Source: Platynereis dumerilii
Taxonomy: Eukaryota; Annelida; Polychaeta; Phyllodocida; Nereididae
Reading direction: 5' to 3'
DNA length: 64,000 nt
Assembly: GCA_026936325.1 (NCBI GenBank)
Contig: JAPTHN010000009.1
Coordinates: 2,136,501 to 2,200,500, forward strand
Shown here: positions 11,999 through 22,694 of the stretch, one piece after another
Numbering within the stretch: the stretch's first letter is position 1
Layout: every line of letters starts with the position of its first letter
Notes under the pieces: generated by a model
Told to the model about the DNA's origin: nothing
The model's database searches: none
Seen by the model: the letters and a program-made list of their open reading frames with translations, nothing else
Program-made: the position numbers and the translations under genes

Positions 11999-14900
11999 AT
12001 GGTGTTTACATCTGAAGAGACGATTCGCAATCGAAAAACAGACAATTCCTCTGTACTGGTAAATGGGGAAGCTAAAGACAGTGAAGCATCAAATATGGCT
12101 AAAGACAATGTAAATAACCCCAGTGTAGGGTCTAAAAGTAACAGTGGGCAAATTGGTGGGGAGAAATCTAACTCAGAAGAGGGAGGTTCTGCCTCTGTAA
12201 GTTACAACAGTGCTGGGGAGTATGCCCAGGCAGTCCAGCAATGGATTCAGCAGTACCATCTATGGAACAACATGCAGTACACAATGTGTATGATGCCCTG
12301 GTATGCCATGACAATGGCTGCCCAGCAGAGTATGCAACATCAGTCGACGGGGTTTGGTAGTAGTACTCACTCTTGGCGACCCCGCCCTGCTGCCGCACCC
12401 CAACGACCACCTGCAGGCGGAGCTGCTGCTCAACCCCAGGTACCCCCTCCGCAAGCCCGAGCTGCCCCACGACCTGCAGAGAGGCCGCGACCGAGGCATC
12501 CAGGTATAACAATCATTAACAATGTGTAACCTCAGGTTTACGGTCAACTAGTCGACAAACCATCCAGGCGGCACCAATCACTTCCAACTAGGTGACAAGA
12601 AATTTGGAAATCAGGTACCAGGACAAACTAGGTGACAAACAGTTCTAACTAGGTGACACAAATTCACACAGCACTTCCAACTAGGTGACACAAGTTCACA
12701 AACCACATCCAACTAGGTGACAATGCATTTCCTGCTGGAATAAAATTGCGAGTGATCTGTAGCCTGGTTGGTATCTCTACTAAAATATGTGGCACCCTGA
12801 TGGTATCTGGAAAAAAGGATGTCTCCTGACTGTCCCAAAAGTGTAGCCTAGTTGGTAGTAGTTTGTCACCTGGTTGGTTGTCACCTGGTTGGTAGTGTTG
12901 TAGCCTAGTTGTGTGTCGCCTAGTTGACCGGCAATCGTAACCTCAACTGCGATGATCCCAAGGGCCATAATGCCCATATTGAGCGTTCAGTTAAAATGGT
13001 AATTTGCAAACAGCTGCAGCGAGTATAGGACAAGTTGTAGACGAGAAAAGTTGTACAAGTACGGTCGTCACATACCAACTCATAAATTTATTCATTTAAG
13101 TGTCGTCTCCCAAGTCGTAGACTGACAAAAAGCAAATCTAGTCTCCAATTTCAACAATGTTCAAAGTTGCAGACAGCACATTCTCCAATTTGTAGACATG
13201 AAACTTATATCTAGGAGTTAGTAAGCAGCAAAAATACTTATGTCTCTGACTTGGTGAGACAACTTTACCCGTGTCTAGAAGCTGACCAATCGAGAGAGTT
13301 TGTTGTCTAATAGTTTGAAATCCTGTTGTCTTAGTTGTCTATGACTTACAACTTGTGTGCCTGGGACTTGGTTGTCTTAAGGTTGGTTTGGGTGCAGCTT
13401 TATGTGTATGCCAGTTGTCGTGATTCCCTCGCTGCAACTGTTTAAGTACCCTGTCAATTTGACAGTGTCAAAGGAAAACGAAGTTCAGGTAACCCAAAAC
13501 ATAGTCAACTAGGCAACAAACCAACTGGGCAACAATGGTTAGTTCAATCTAGGTGACAAGAAATTTGGAAATCACAGTACAAACTAGGTAACCATACATT
13601 TCTTTCTAGACAACAATTGCATACGATCTGTATCCTGCTAGGTATCTCTTGTAAATTATGTGTCGCCTGGATAGTATCTGGAAGTACCTCTTGTCGCCTG
13701 GCTGTCCAAGAAGTGTTGCTTAGTTTGTAGTGTTCTGTCACCTGATTGTTAGTAGCGTCATCGCCCAGTTGTCTGTCGCCTAGTTGACTGGAATTCCCGA
13801 AACATTTATTTTAATTGTGATAAAACCGCAGACTAAAATTTAAAAGACTGAAAGTGGCAATGCTCCTTTGCAAGGCATTTGATCAAAGGCAAGGTTTCAA
13901 ATATTCAGTGCCCTTCTAGTGTTTGGAGGCCATTCTCAATGTGCACACACCAGATATCTGAATGAATTGCCGAATAAAAATTGTGTATAATCTACTAATA
14001 ATTTATTAGCCTACAGATGACAAAACGTTAATGAATTTTGTTATTTTTTCTTTCAGTAATTTTTCGCATCCCATCATTATGGAAGAGAGTCTTAGCAGAG
14101 TTCATAGATTTTGTCATCTTATTCATAATTAAACTTGGAGTCACTATGCTGGCTGTGGAACATTTAGGAAGTGCAATGTAAGTAATGAATTATAGGCCAA
14201 CTATAAAATTATGTTCATAGTTTGTAAAACCTAATTAGTTTTAAAATGTCCCTGTTTGATTGAGGTAAAATTTAACTTGGAAGTGAGACAGAATCCTATT
14301 ACATAGGCTATATTACCTTAATGTGACAAAAGTAATAAATGATTTAGTACCAAATCTGGCAAATTTTTCAAGACTAACTTGTGAAATATTTTTTGTATGC
14401 GCAGTACTGAAAAAAATCACGGTTACAGTTTGAAGGGATTAATAATTACAAAAATATTTTTTGCAAACGATCAACTTTTAAAAGCTCTAAAGATATTATG
14501 AGAAGCTAAATTACCTCTTAATTGCCATCTTTCACCAAGCATATTAATTTAGACCTTTATTTCAGTAATTACTGACTGCTTAAAAATAAAAATACCTTTA
14601 TAAAATAAATTTTGTTTTGCAGAGATTTGGAGCGTTACGACATAGACTTCATTTTCAACCCAGACTTAGATTACAACACAGCCATCTCCATGACCTCTGA
14701 ACTCATCATGATGGAGGTCATCAACCGCGTTTTCATCTGCTTTTTCGAGGTGAGTTGAAAATATCCGATATATGACATTAGGCCACACATAATGGATTCT
14801 TAGCTTCGCGGACCTGCCGACACAATCGATTTTCTGCTGACAGAAAAAAAAAATTATTTATTTTTTACATTATAAATATTTTTTTGTCCTACCGCCCCTA

Positions 14901-16711
14901 GAAAAAGTGCTTTGAGAAGAACCAAGAAGCTAACGATCAATTATGTGTGGCCTTATAAGTTTGAATCATTTATGTGTTGTGGTTCTGTGTTTTCATTCGA
15001 CTTATTCACGATGTAGCATAGTCCGTGGTAACACCGCAATGTAGCACCCTTTCGAAGACCATACATATTTAGTTTTTGAATGGCATCTTCTCTTTTTTTT
15101 TTCATCTGTGTCGGTTACAAGTACTTTGTGCTTATTTTACTTGTTGTGTTTTCTGACTTGAAATAAAATGTTTATTTAGGCCACACATAATTGATTCTTA
15201 GCTTCGCGGACCCACCGACACAATAGATTTTCTGCCGACGGAAATTTTTTTTTTTTTGACATTATGAAAAATTTTTTTTTGTCCTACTGACCGACCCTAG
15301 AGACAGTGCCTTGAGAAGATCCGAGAAGCCAAAGATCAATTATGTGTGGCCTTAGGCCTATTTACTTGTGCACTGTGTATACAGCCATCTTCAATGCATA
15401 TTGTTAAATGAAAATTAAATGAAACCAATTATACTACAGACATATAATTCTGAAATTTTATACATAGTTAAAATAATCAGTACTATCAAATAATTCAATC
15501 AATTATATTCATTGCTGAAATGAATGGTGTCATTAGAACTAAATAAGTTAATTGAATAATTTTGCACATTTTCATCTGATTCTGCGGTGTCGCTATTATT
15601 TTTTGCATCCTTCTCGTCTTTTTCTTTCAGACTCTATGTTTACACCGAGGACTTGCTGGTCAAGTTGGGGGATCTACTCCCGGAAAGCGCATAATGGGAT
15701 TACGACTTGTTTCTTGCGAAGAGATCACCGCCCAACCCAACAACTTATTTCTTGTCACCCCTGCCGGAGATGTAGGATTATGGAAGTATGTGTTTTGCAT
15801 TTTGTAAACTTTTTAGAACCATGACATGAATGTACTATTGTGCGCTAAAAGATTTATTTTGAGATTTATCATTATGATGCAATAGTAGCTAGTTTAAGTG
15901 GCTGACCAGATGATCTTGGGGGGGGGGGGGGGCTATGGATTTTTGGTGAAAAAAAAAGTTAGTTCCCCACTTGACACTGAAAAAAAAGTTTTTTCAGGAC
16001 ATGAAAAAAAAAAAAAATTGTTTCCTCCTCTAGCTAGGGTATTGTATTGTTAAAATTACGATAAAAAAGTTTGTTGCTGGTCCGCACGCGAAAGCGTCTT
16101 AAGAGAAAAAAAGGTTGTCCCGAGGGTAAAGTTCATAGCCCCCTCCCCCCCAACTGGTCGGCCCCTAAACTTGTTTTCCACAACTTGACAAGCTTCACTT
16201 TCTTGCAGTAATAAACGAAACTTGTTAAAAAAATTTTAATTTACGAATCTCACCCAGACTGTCTTCAGTTGAGATTTCAAAATTTTTTGACAACAGAATG
16301 GAAATTTTAATTCCTTCACAAATATTCATGAATTAGATATCGAAAGAGTTGATTTCATTATCAGAAGGCCCAATGCAAATAATTGAGTTGTCCGGTAACT
16401 GAGCAATTATGCAAAATCCAGAAAAGTAATTGAAAACGCATGGAACTAAACAGAGACCTGAGACAAATTGCTGCATTTGAAAGATCAGGCTGACACTTAA
16501 TATCTAGGGGAGATTTATTGCTTTACTGACAAAATGTTAATTCTTTTTCAGTGCATTCATCCGGGCCGTCATTAAGAATTTCTCAATGGCGTTTTTCTTT
16601 CCTGTGTGTCTGACGGTCTTCTTTTTCCAACGCAACAGGGCTGCTTATGACGTCATTTCTAACTCTGCTGTTGTTGAGCCATTACCTGAGGATGTCGCCA
16701 GAGGATTTTAA
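11999..16711 (+). CDS. FAM8A1: FAM8A1 orthologue, RDD-domain ER membrane protein (5 exons)
   Basis: Coding exons are 11999-12503, 14057-14177, 14623-14749, 15631-15785 and 16552-16711. They join in phase to 355 residues, close to vertebrate FAM8A1 (about 400), and all introns are GT-AG. The ATG at 11999 is the first in-frame ATG and has A at -3 and G at +4. The N-terminal half (about 1-168) is polar and Pro/Ala/Gln-rich, with a YAQAVQQWIQQYHLW segment near 75 that is typical of the family. The RDD region follows: hydrophobic segments at about 184-203 and 241-253, the family's conserved GGSTPGKRIMGLR at 264-276, and a third segment at about 312-328 ending FFFQRNRAAYD. In vertebrates FAM8A1 is an ER membrane cofactor of the HRD1 (SYVN1) ubiquitin ligase in ER-associated degradation; that role here is by orthology. 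Exon 1 read unspliced stops 8 codons past the donor. Transposons fill introns 1, 3 and 4. Confidence 0.95.
12542..12931. mobile_element. Palindromic MITE in FAM8A1 intron 1, copy 1
   Basis: The ends are GGTCAACTAGTCGACAAAC and, inverted at the right, GGTCAACTAGGCGACACAC. Words like CAACTAGGTGACAA recur across the left half and inverted across the right half, so the transcript could fold on itself. It begins about 40 bp after the exon 1 donor. A relative lies at 13503-13789 in the same intron. Confidence 0.75.
13009..13442. mobile_element. MITE in FAM8A1 intron 1, AACAGCTGCAGCGAG ends
   Basis: The left end is AACAGCTGCAGCGAGTATAG. The right end inverted is AACAGTTGCAGCGAGGGAAT. The interior repeats GTTGTAGAC/AGTTGTCT-type words on both strands. 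No target duplication can be read. It sits between the two CAACTAGG elements. Confidence 0.55.
13503..13789. mobile_element. Palindromic MITE in FAM8A1 intron 1, copy 2
   Basis: The left end is AGTCAACTAGGCAACAAACC. The right end inverted is AGTCAACTAGGCGACAGAC. It has the same CAACTAGGYRACAA subterminal words as 12542-12931 but is shorter and more diverged, so the two are not a recent tandem copy. Confidence 0.7.
14779..14955. mobile_element. MITE in FAM8A1 intron 3, GGCCACACATAAT family, copy 1
   Basis: About 177 bp. The left end is TAGGCCACACATAATGGATT. The right end inverted is TAAGGCCACACATAATTGAT. The body carries CTTAGCTTCGCGGAC, a T/A-rich centre, and a CCCTAGA..GTGC..TTGAGAAG segment shared with the copy at 15176. 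It starts about 30 bp after the exon 3 donor. Confidence 0.8.
15176..15354. mobile_element. MITE in FAM8A1 intron 3, GGCCACACATAAT family, copy 2
   Basis: Same family, orientation and length as 14779-14955. The left end is TTAGGCCACACATAATTGAT and the right end inverted is TAAGGCCACACATAATTGAT, a nearly perfect inverted pair. The T-runs and several bases differ from copy 1, so these are separate insertions or an old duplication. Confidence 0.8.
15897..16166. mobile_element. G-run MITE in FAM8A1 intron 4, copy 1
   Basis: The left end is AGTGGCTGACCAGATGATCT, then a long G-run and GGCTATGGATTTT. The right end inverted is AGGGGCCGACCAGTTGGGGG, then GGCTATGAACTTT. GTTTA flanks both ends in inverted sense. 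It is related to 18262-18465 downstream of the gene. Confidence 0.7.
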
Positions 16712-17400
16712 AAAATAAATATTTTGAGAACGATGTTTTGATATATAATTAGCATAAAGAGAAACTACTTGGTTCCCTGTTTGTTGTGGGAAGTTATTTA
16801 TTTGACATAAGGGATTTATTTATGTTAATAATTACTATCCCTCTTTTATTATAATAATATTTCAGTTGTGAAAACAGTAATAATGTCATTGGAAATTTTA
16901 TGAAATAGCCTATGTGGCAGCAAGCCCTCGGTTGGTGTGGAAAAATTAATATTGGGGCCTTTTCAAACTAAGCCGTGGACACATGGGTTATTGAGCCATA
17001 AGTCTCACAAGCTTATTAGAAATATATACAAATTCTCAATGCGTGGCAGTATAATTGTTTATCTCAAGTTCTGTTGCTATTAAAATTTATTTGGTAAGTC
17101 TGTAGTGCATTTCTCTAAGGCTAGTTTTTTCTGCTAACTAGGCTCTATCATTGCATCTTATCTGTATTGAATTTTCGCTGAAATGGTCTGAGAACTTCAA
17201 CTAAGTAATTTAATTAATTTTTATGGCTTTGCCGAAATATTTATTATAAACTCATAGAACTATTTAATTGGGATACTTTATAATTTTTCACATCACAATT
17301 AATCGGCAATTGTGACTGACACTGACAATGTTGTTTTTGTTTATTATTTGTTGATTGAATATTAATGTGTTGTTGTTTTGTAAATAAAGCATAATTCAGA
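16712..17400 (+). terminator. FAM8A1 3' UTR with poly(A) signals
   Basis: AT-rich sequence after the TAA stop. An AATAAA lies just past the stop (about 16714) and another at 17383-17388, following GT/T-rich sequence. The second gives a UTR of about 0.7 kb, a reasonable length. The cleavage site cannot be fixed from sequence alone. Confidence 0.45.
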
Positions 17401-18261
17401 AATGTACATGTCAAATGGGAAACGTTTTTTGATTGACTTTATTTTTGTTATAATCTACATCATGAGAACTCAAGAAGCTGGGATTGTTCTGTAAATTAAT
17501 ATTTTTAAAGTTACGGAATCTGGAAATTTACAAACTTTGATAAAATTATAATATTTTGTTTTGCGCATGTACAGAGAAATTTTGACTACAAGGCTTGTCC
17601 AGGTACTTAGAGTGTTTTTATGCTGAATGATGGACTTATTAGCTTGCCTGTATACTTGTATTTATATGCTGCATTGCAGCTACTTCTACTAATTTAGTGT
17701 ATAAAATGGTTGAAAATACTAAAACAAGGAAACTTTTAAAAATGTATAATTTATTAGACTTGCCAATTTGCCATACATTTCACTATGATACGAAATAATT
17801 GGGAAAAAAATACACACATGTATGTAGTGACAGCTGTATTTATATTGCGTCTACATATGTCGCATAATGCATTTATATAAACAAAAGCTTTGTGAAAGAT
17901 TTGAATTGAACATTCCATTGATGTTCATCAGAATTCTGCTACCTTATTTAACTCAAGGTGGCTCTGTTTCAGTACTTGGAAACTGGTGCCCTCTGGCATA
18001 AAATTATTTTCTATTCGCCGTCCGTCATTCATACATGTAGGTGATAAGTTATGAGGTTTTATACCAGTACTAGCTGTAACCTGCAATGTCCTATATAAAA
18101 TGATTATGATTATTTATTAATTGCTTAATGGTTAAAGCAATTGAATGTACAGTAGTGTGCTTGTTGAACTTGAGGTGTAATCTTGTCATTGTAAGCGTAA
18201 TAATTTTAAAGTAAGGCATTTATTTGGTTATGTTTTGATTCATGTTAAGGGCTTTATTTTT
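17401..18261. other. Intergenic sequence 3' of FAM8A1
   Basis: AT-rich, no exon or element recognised. It could include a longer alternative 3' UTR. Confidence 0.5.
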
Positions 18262-18465
18262 AGGGGCCAACCAGAAGATAGTTGGGATGCTATGGATTTT
18301 ACTCCCGACCAAACTTTTTTTGGCACGCATTTAAGCGACAACGGACATTTTTTGGCATGCGAAAGAGCAACAATCTTTTAAATTGCAAGTGTGGAACAAA
18401 CTTTTATGTAAAGAAAAAACGAAGTCCCCCCCCCCCATCCACAGAAAATCATCTAGCTGACCCCT
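18262..18465. mobile_element. G-run MITE, copy 2
   Basis: The left end is AGGGGCCAACCAGAAGATAG with GCTATGGATTTT behind it. The right end inverted is AGGGGTCAGCTAGATGATTT, with a C-run inside. Same family as 15897-16166; a 61-codon frame across it is incidental. Confidence 0.65.
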
Positions 18466-19658
18466 GAAAGCAAAGTGTACATGACTGTGACATGAGCATT
18501 CAGTGCAGTCAGTATAACTGTATAAGTGGAGTCTGGTGGACTTGTGGGGCATTTGCCCCGCCACTTATTGGCCTAAGGATGGATACATGTGATCATTTGT
18601 GATGCAGGGGAAAAGTTTTCATCATTCCCCAGGACACCCTTCCGTGAAGGCTTTAGCCCGATTTGCCCCACCACTTTAAATTGAAACTTACACCCGGCAC
18701 CCTAAGAAGCTCAAAGAGCATTAAAGTAGAGGTTTCTTGTCCTTCAAACTCTCAGTATGTTATATAAGAGTCAGGGACTCTGGAATTTAAGCTCAAGAGA
18801 GAACCAAGGAGTCTGTGGCTGCATGATTAATATTTCTTAAGATTTAAAAAAAAGGTTAAATTCCTTAAATTAAAACAACAATTATATTTTAAAAATCTGC
18901 TTATATAGGCCTACTTATAAAAGTTAAATCTCTTTTCACTCTTTGAATTGAAGCATGACAGGTCCTATTATAAAAAAAAATAAAGTAGAACAATTTCAAC
19001 TTAGGATTAAAACAATCAATTTAAATTCGGCATAGGCTATATTTTCATGATATTTTAAATCATATTTAACAGCAATGCGGTTTCATTCATTACATATTTA
19101 AAAGCCCTCAATTTCATCATTATCTAATTATTCAATATCAATTTGTGTTGTTTCCCCCCCCCCTCCCCAGGTCAATTTTCCAATTTATAAATTGACAGAT
19201 AATTGCTGTAGTTCTTTCAACAATCCGGACATATAACTTGTAGGCCTATACAATAGTATATACATCATACATGTATCTGTGTGTGGTCAATGTCTTTAAT
19301 TGATAAATGATGGAAAATTTATTTAGAACATATGTGAACACTGAACAGTGTTTTTTTTTCTTTGAGATAAAGAAATATGGATAAAAAGTATTTGCCTATT
19401 GTAAAATTAGAACTTTATTGCATCATTCAACCTCAAAATTTTGCAAATTTAACCAGATAATAATCACAAATGACTAAAAATTTTCAAAAATCCTGGATCA
19501 TTATTTGATTAAGTGATCATTTATATAACTATTTCCTCTTTGATCTTTTAAAAGCCTAATGGGTTGATTTTGCTAAATTGTATTTTATCAATACTTAGCA
19601 AAAACAAAATAAAAAGTTATATCTTAAAAGCTCATTATTAATTTGGCAAATGTGTAGG
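18466..19658. other. Unassigned intergenic sequence
   Basis: AT-rich, no coding signal. A C-run lies near 19154. It leads into the TATA-containing segment at 19659. Confidence 0.5.
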
Positions 19659-19922
19659 CCCTATAAAAGAGCACTGACTGCATGAGACTGGCAGACTAGA
19701 AGTGTTCATTGAGGATCAATGTTGTAGAGGGGGCGCTGTGAACCCGCCAAAACAATCTGCTCATGCAAATGAGCCTGCTTGCAGCGCTGTGTTTAGATAC
19801 ACGTGGATTCCAGTCTTGTCTGCAACTTGTTTGAGCAAAATTAGGCCTAAAACATCAACGAATTTCAGCTAAAACGGTTGGAGTAGTCGCGTAAGAGTGT
19901 CTACTGCAATCTACAATCTTTG
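19659..19922 (+). promoter_or_regulatory. Candidate TATA promoter and untranslated first exon
   Basis: CTATAAAAGAGC at 19660-19671 is a good TATA box. About 30 bp downstream starts a less AT-rich, non-repetitive stretch that runs to a consensus donor, CTTTG/GTAAGT, with the exon edge at 19922. It has only short upstream frames, so it would be a 5' UTR exon of about 230 bases. The octamer ATGCAAAT (about 19765) sits inside a small palindrome GCTCATGCAAATGAGC. No coding exon that surely belongs to it is found to the right, so its gene would have a first intron of tens of kilobases or end elsewhere. Motif inference only. Confidence 0.4.
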
Positions 19923-20420
19923 GTAAGTTGATTTTATGTCAAATATTTTGCAAAATTTGCGTTTGAAGCCACTGGCATGATGCCAGCCTGCATAGCAAGC
20001 AAACGTGTGCAATGACCAATATGGAGTAAGCATCACATCAAAATGATCGACTCTTGTTTAATGAATTGTGCCTTGAAAATGAATGAATGTCTCTCAATTT
20101 TGTGGCAGATTGGTGGTTAGAGTCCCCAAATTCCTTACTGTCTAAAAATTGTGGGTAGACTAAGTCATTTTAGTGGAAAAAAAGAGCTGATAAATTTTGA
20201 TTGATGAGATGAACTCAGCCATGTGCTGTCTGCATGCTGAAAGCATGCCTGATCATATCATTGACAGCAATGTAGGACTGGTACACGTGAAATTGACAAA
20301 TATATGCTTTAAACTAAGCAAAAACAGCTAATCTAGTTATGTTTATTTGTAAACAAACTCAAAACAGTTCCATTGATGATGAAATGACATCCCAGCAGCC
20401 AAAATTCTGGTCAGAATCTA

Positions 20421-20929
20421 CAGTCAAGGAAATTACCATCTGCTCATGACACACAATGTCTTCAGCCTCACATGACATTCACCCCAGCACTGTCATCTCT
20501 CTCCCATGACCTTCTCAAAGTGTCATGGCCCAGCCATGACTTAGGCAGTGCTCAAAATCATCTTTGACAGGCTATTTAAAATAAACTGCTGCTACTATCA
20601 TTTCCAAACTTAGCATAAAGTTGTATCACAGTATCAACTAACTCTATAAATTTTGGCAGGCTTATCAATTACATAATGTGGAAAAGAACCCGAAGGTTCC
20701 AGAGAAATTAGGAAACTGTCGTCAGCTGCTGATGACTTTGCGGAACCTCGCGAAATGGGATAGAATATGTCCCGCTACTGTCATGCTGCTGTGTGATGAG
20801 GATGGGTGCACAGAGATCAGACTTCCTTTTGATACCCAACTGATCAACTCCACTCACTCAATCGTCCTGTCAGGCCAGGACTTAGCTAGAATTGCAATTG
20901 TCATCACGTGGTGGTAATTTCCCAGACTG
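20421..20929. mobile_element. MITE, 5-bp TSD family, copy 2
   Basis: A 509-bp element. The ends are CAGTCAAGGAAATTACCATC and inverted CAGTCTGGGAAATTACCACC, flanked by an exact 5-bp duplication ATCTA (20416-20420 and 20930-20934). It aligns along its whole length with 6627-7139. The 79-codon frame inside is not kept in the other copy and has no known motif. Confidence 0.88.
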
Positions 20930-20934
20930 ATCTA

Positions 20935-21792
20935 GGAAAGCATGGGGTGAAATGTCTATCCTAAAAATAAACACAGCTCAAACGATCTACCCTGCCTCAG
21001 TACTGTAGATCTAGCAGGAGCTAGCTTAGAGTAGGGTTAAGCTTATATTATACACACACATGTATATCTGTGGGGTACAAGATATGGATGACATCTATGT
21101 GGGATGTGTGTTGGTTTCTTAGAATTCTGAATTCTGGTTTCATGTGAATTTTGGATTTATTTGTTTAACATGCATGTCATCTGCCGCCCACACATTGTAT
21201 TTAGGCCTATATGTAAACTATGTGAAATATTGATTACCTGAATTTTATAATCAATAAAACAAGCAGAAATACACCTAGAAATTGGTGGTATAATAAAGTT
21301 TTTGCCACTTTTAAACTCTAATTTACAAATGTGCAAGTAACATTAAAGCAATGCACATGGTTTTTCTCAATACACAAAGTGAGAATACACAAAACTAATT
21401 TAATGTAATGTTAAAAGTATAGAACGTATAGAGAATCGTCAAGAGTATCGGTATTGCCAAAATATTGGCTTTGTATCGTCTTCATCTAGCTCTTCATGTT
21501 AGCAAAAAAGTCAAACCAATTTAAGTGATAAGAATTTTAGGGTTAGCCAAGGTATTTACCAATAAAGGTAGCCAACCATCTATGGACAAACTTCCAAATA
21601 GGCGTACATTATTATTATAAGGGAAATGTACCAGCGCAGAATTAAGAACAAAATGTATCTTTCCATGGTAGATGTAAAAAGAAATGTATTCTTAATTTCT
21701 GGATTGTGTAATATATTGACACGTAAACAAAGTCTCAGACTAGATTTAGAATTTATTAGTAGGCTGTGAAATAATCTTGAATTATTCATGCC
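20935..21792. other. Unassigned sequence
   Basis: AT-rich non-coding sequence between two DNA transposons. No gene recognised. Confidence 0.5.
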
Positions 21793-21800
21793 GTATTGAC

Positions 21801-22686
21801 TAGGGTGTCCCATAAAAAGTGAAAGTCTGAAATTCATTGGGGCTAACCCCTAAATGTGTTCTATAGCCCCTCTCTGACTCCCATGTAAAATTTCAGCTCA
21901 TTTGAAAGTGTTTTAGGTGTTGCTCAAGAGCCCCAAAGATAGATAGGGGTTTAACATTGAATTTTCATGCGAAAATGGCTATTTTAGCCAAAAGCTCACA
22001 AATTATTGGTTCTAGCCCACCCAAACACATGGTTAGTTAATACAAAGATGTATAATTATAAATTATTCTGCACACTGTGGTACCAATTTCATATCTGTAC
22101 TTCACTTGGTTCTTGTGTTATTGGCCAATATATACTATTTTACATGAAAAATTGACGCCAAGGCAAAGTACCTTTCTTAATGATGATTAATCGCAGTCTA
22201 ATTTTGGATTTTTAAAACCATGAGACAATCACATATTGGTTCCATAGTGTGACAAAGACACAAGAACATCAACCAACGTCTTAAAATTTGTTTTAGACTA
22301 TTGAAACAATCTAAGCCGTTTTTTTAAATCACAGAAAATTGCGTTAAATATGTATTTCCCATATATGTAGATTTTCTCAATAACCGAGCAAGTTACATAT
22401 ATAAAATTGGAACCGCAATGTGCAGAATAATTTATTCATCTTTGTATCAACTATCTGTGTGTTTTGGTGGACTGAAACCTATAGTTTGTGAGCTATTAGC
22501 TAAAATAGCCATTTTCGCATGAAAATTCAATGTTAAACTCCTATCTATCTTCAGGGCTCTTGAGCAACATCTAAAACACCTTCAAATGAGCTGAAATTTT
22601 ACATGGGAGTCAGAGAGGGGCTATAGAACACATTTAGAGGTAAGCCCCAATGAATTTCAGACTTTCACTTTTTTTGGGACACCCTA
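21801..22686. mobile_element. Foldback hAT-like MITE, almost entirely palindromic
   Basis: 886 bp. The ends are TAGGGTGTCCCATAAAAAGT and, inverted, TAGGGTGTCCCAAAAAAAGT. The two halves match as inverted arms of roughly 400 bp, with only small differences (for example matching GAAAATGGCTATTTTAGC words). The flanks are an exact 8-bp duplication GTATTGAC (21793-21800 and 22687-22694). The 8-bp duplication fits hAT-type integration. No protein frame. Confidence 0.9.
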
Positions 22687-22694
22687 GTATTGAC

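Noticed and set aside
12504-12529. Ending FAM8A1 exon 1 at the in-frame stop
   Set aside because: A donor GTATAA at 12504 joins in phase to the RDD-domain exons, so the read-through to the stop is intronic.
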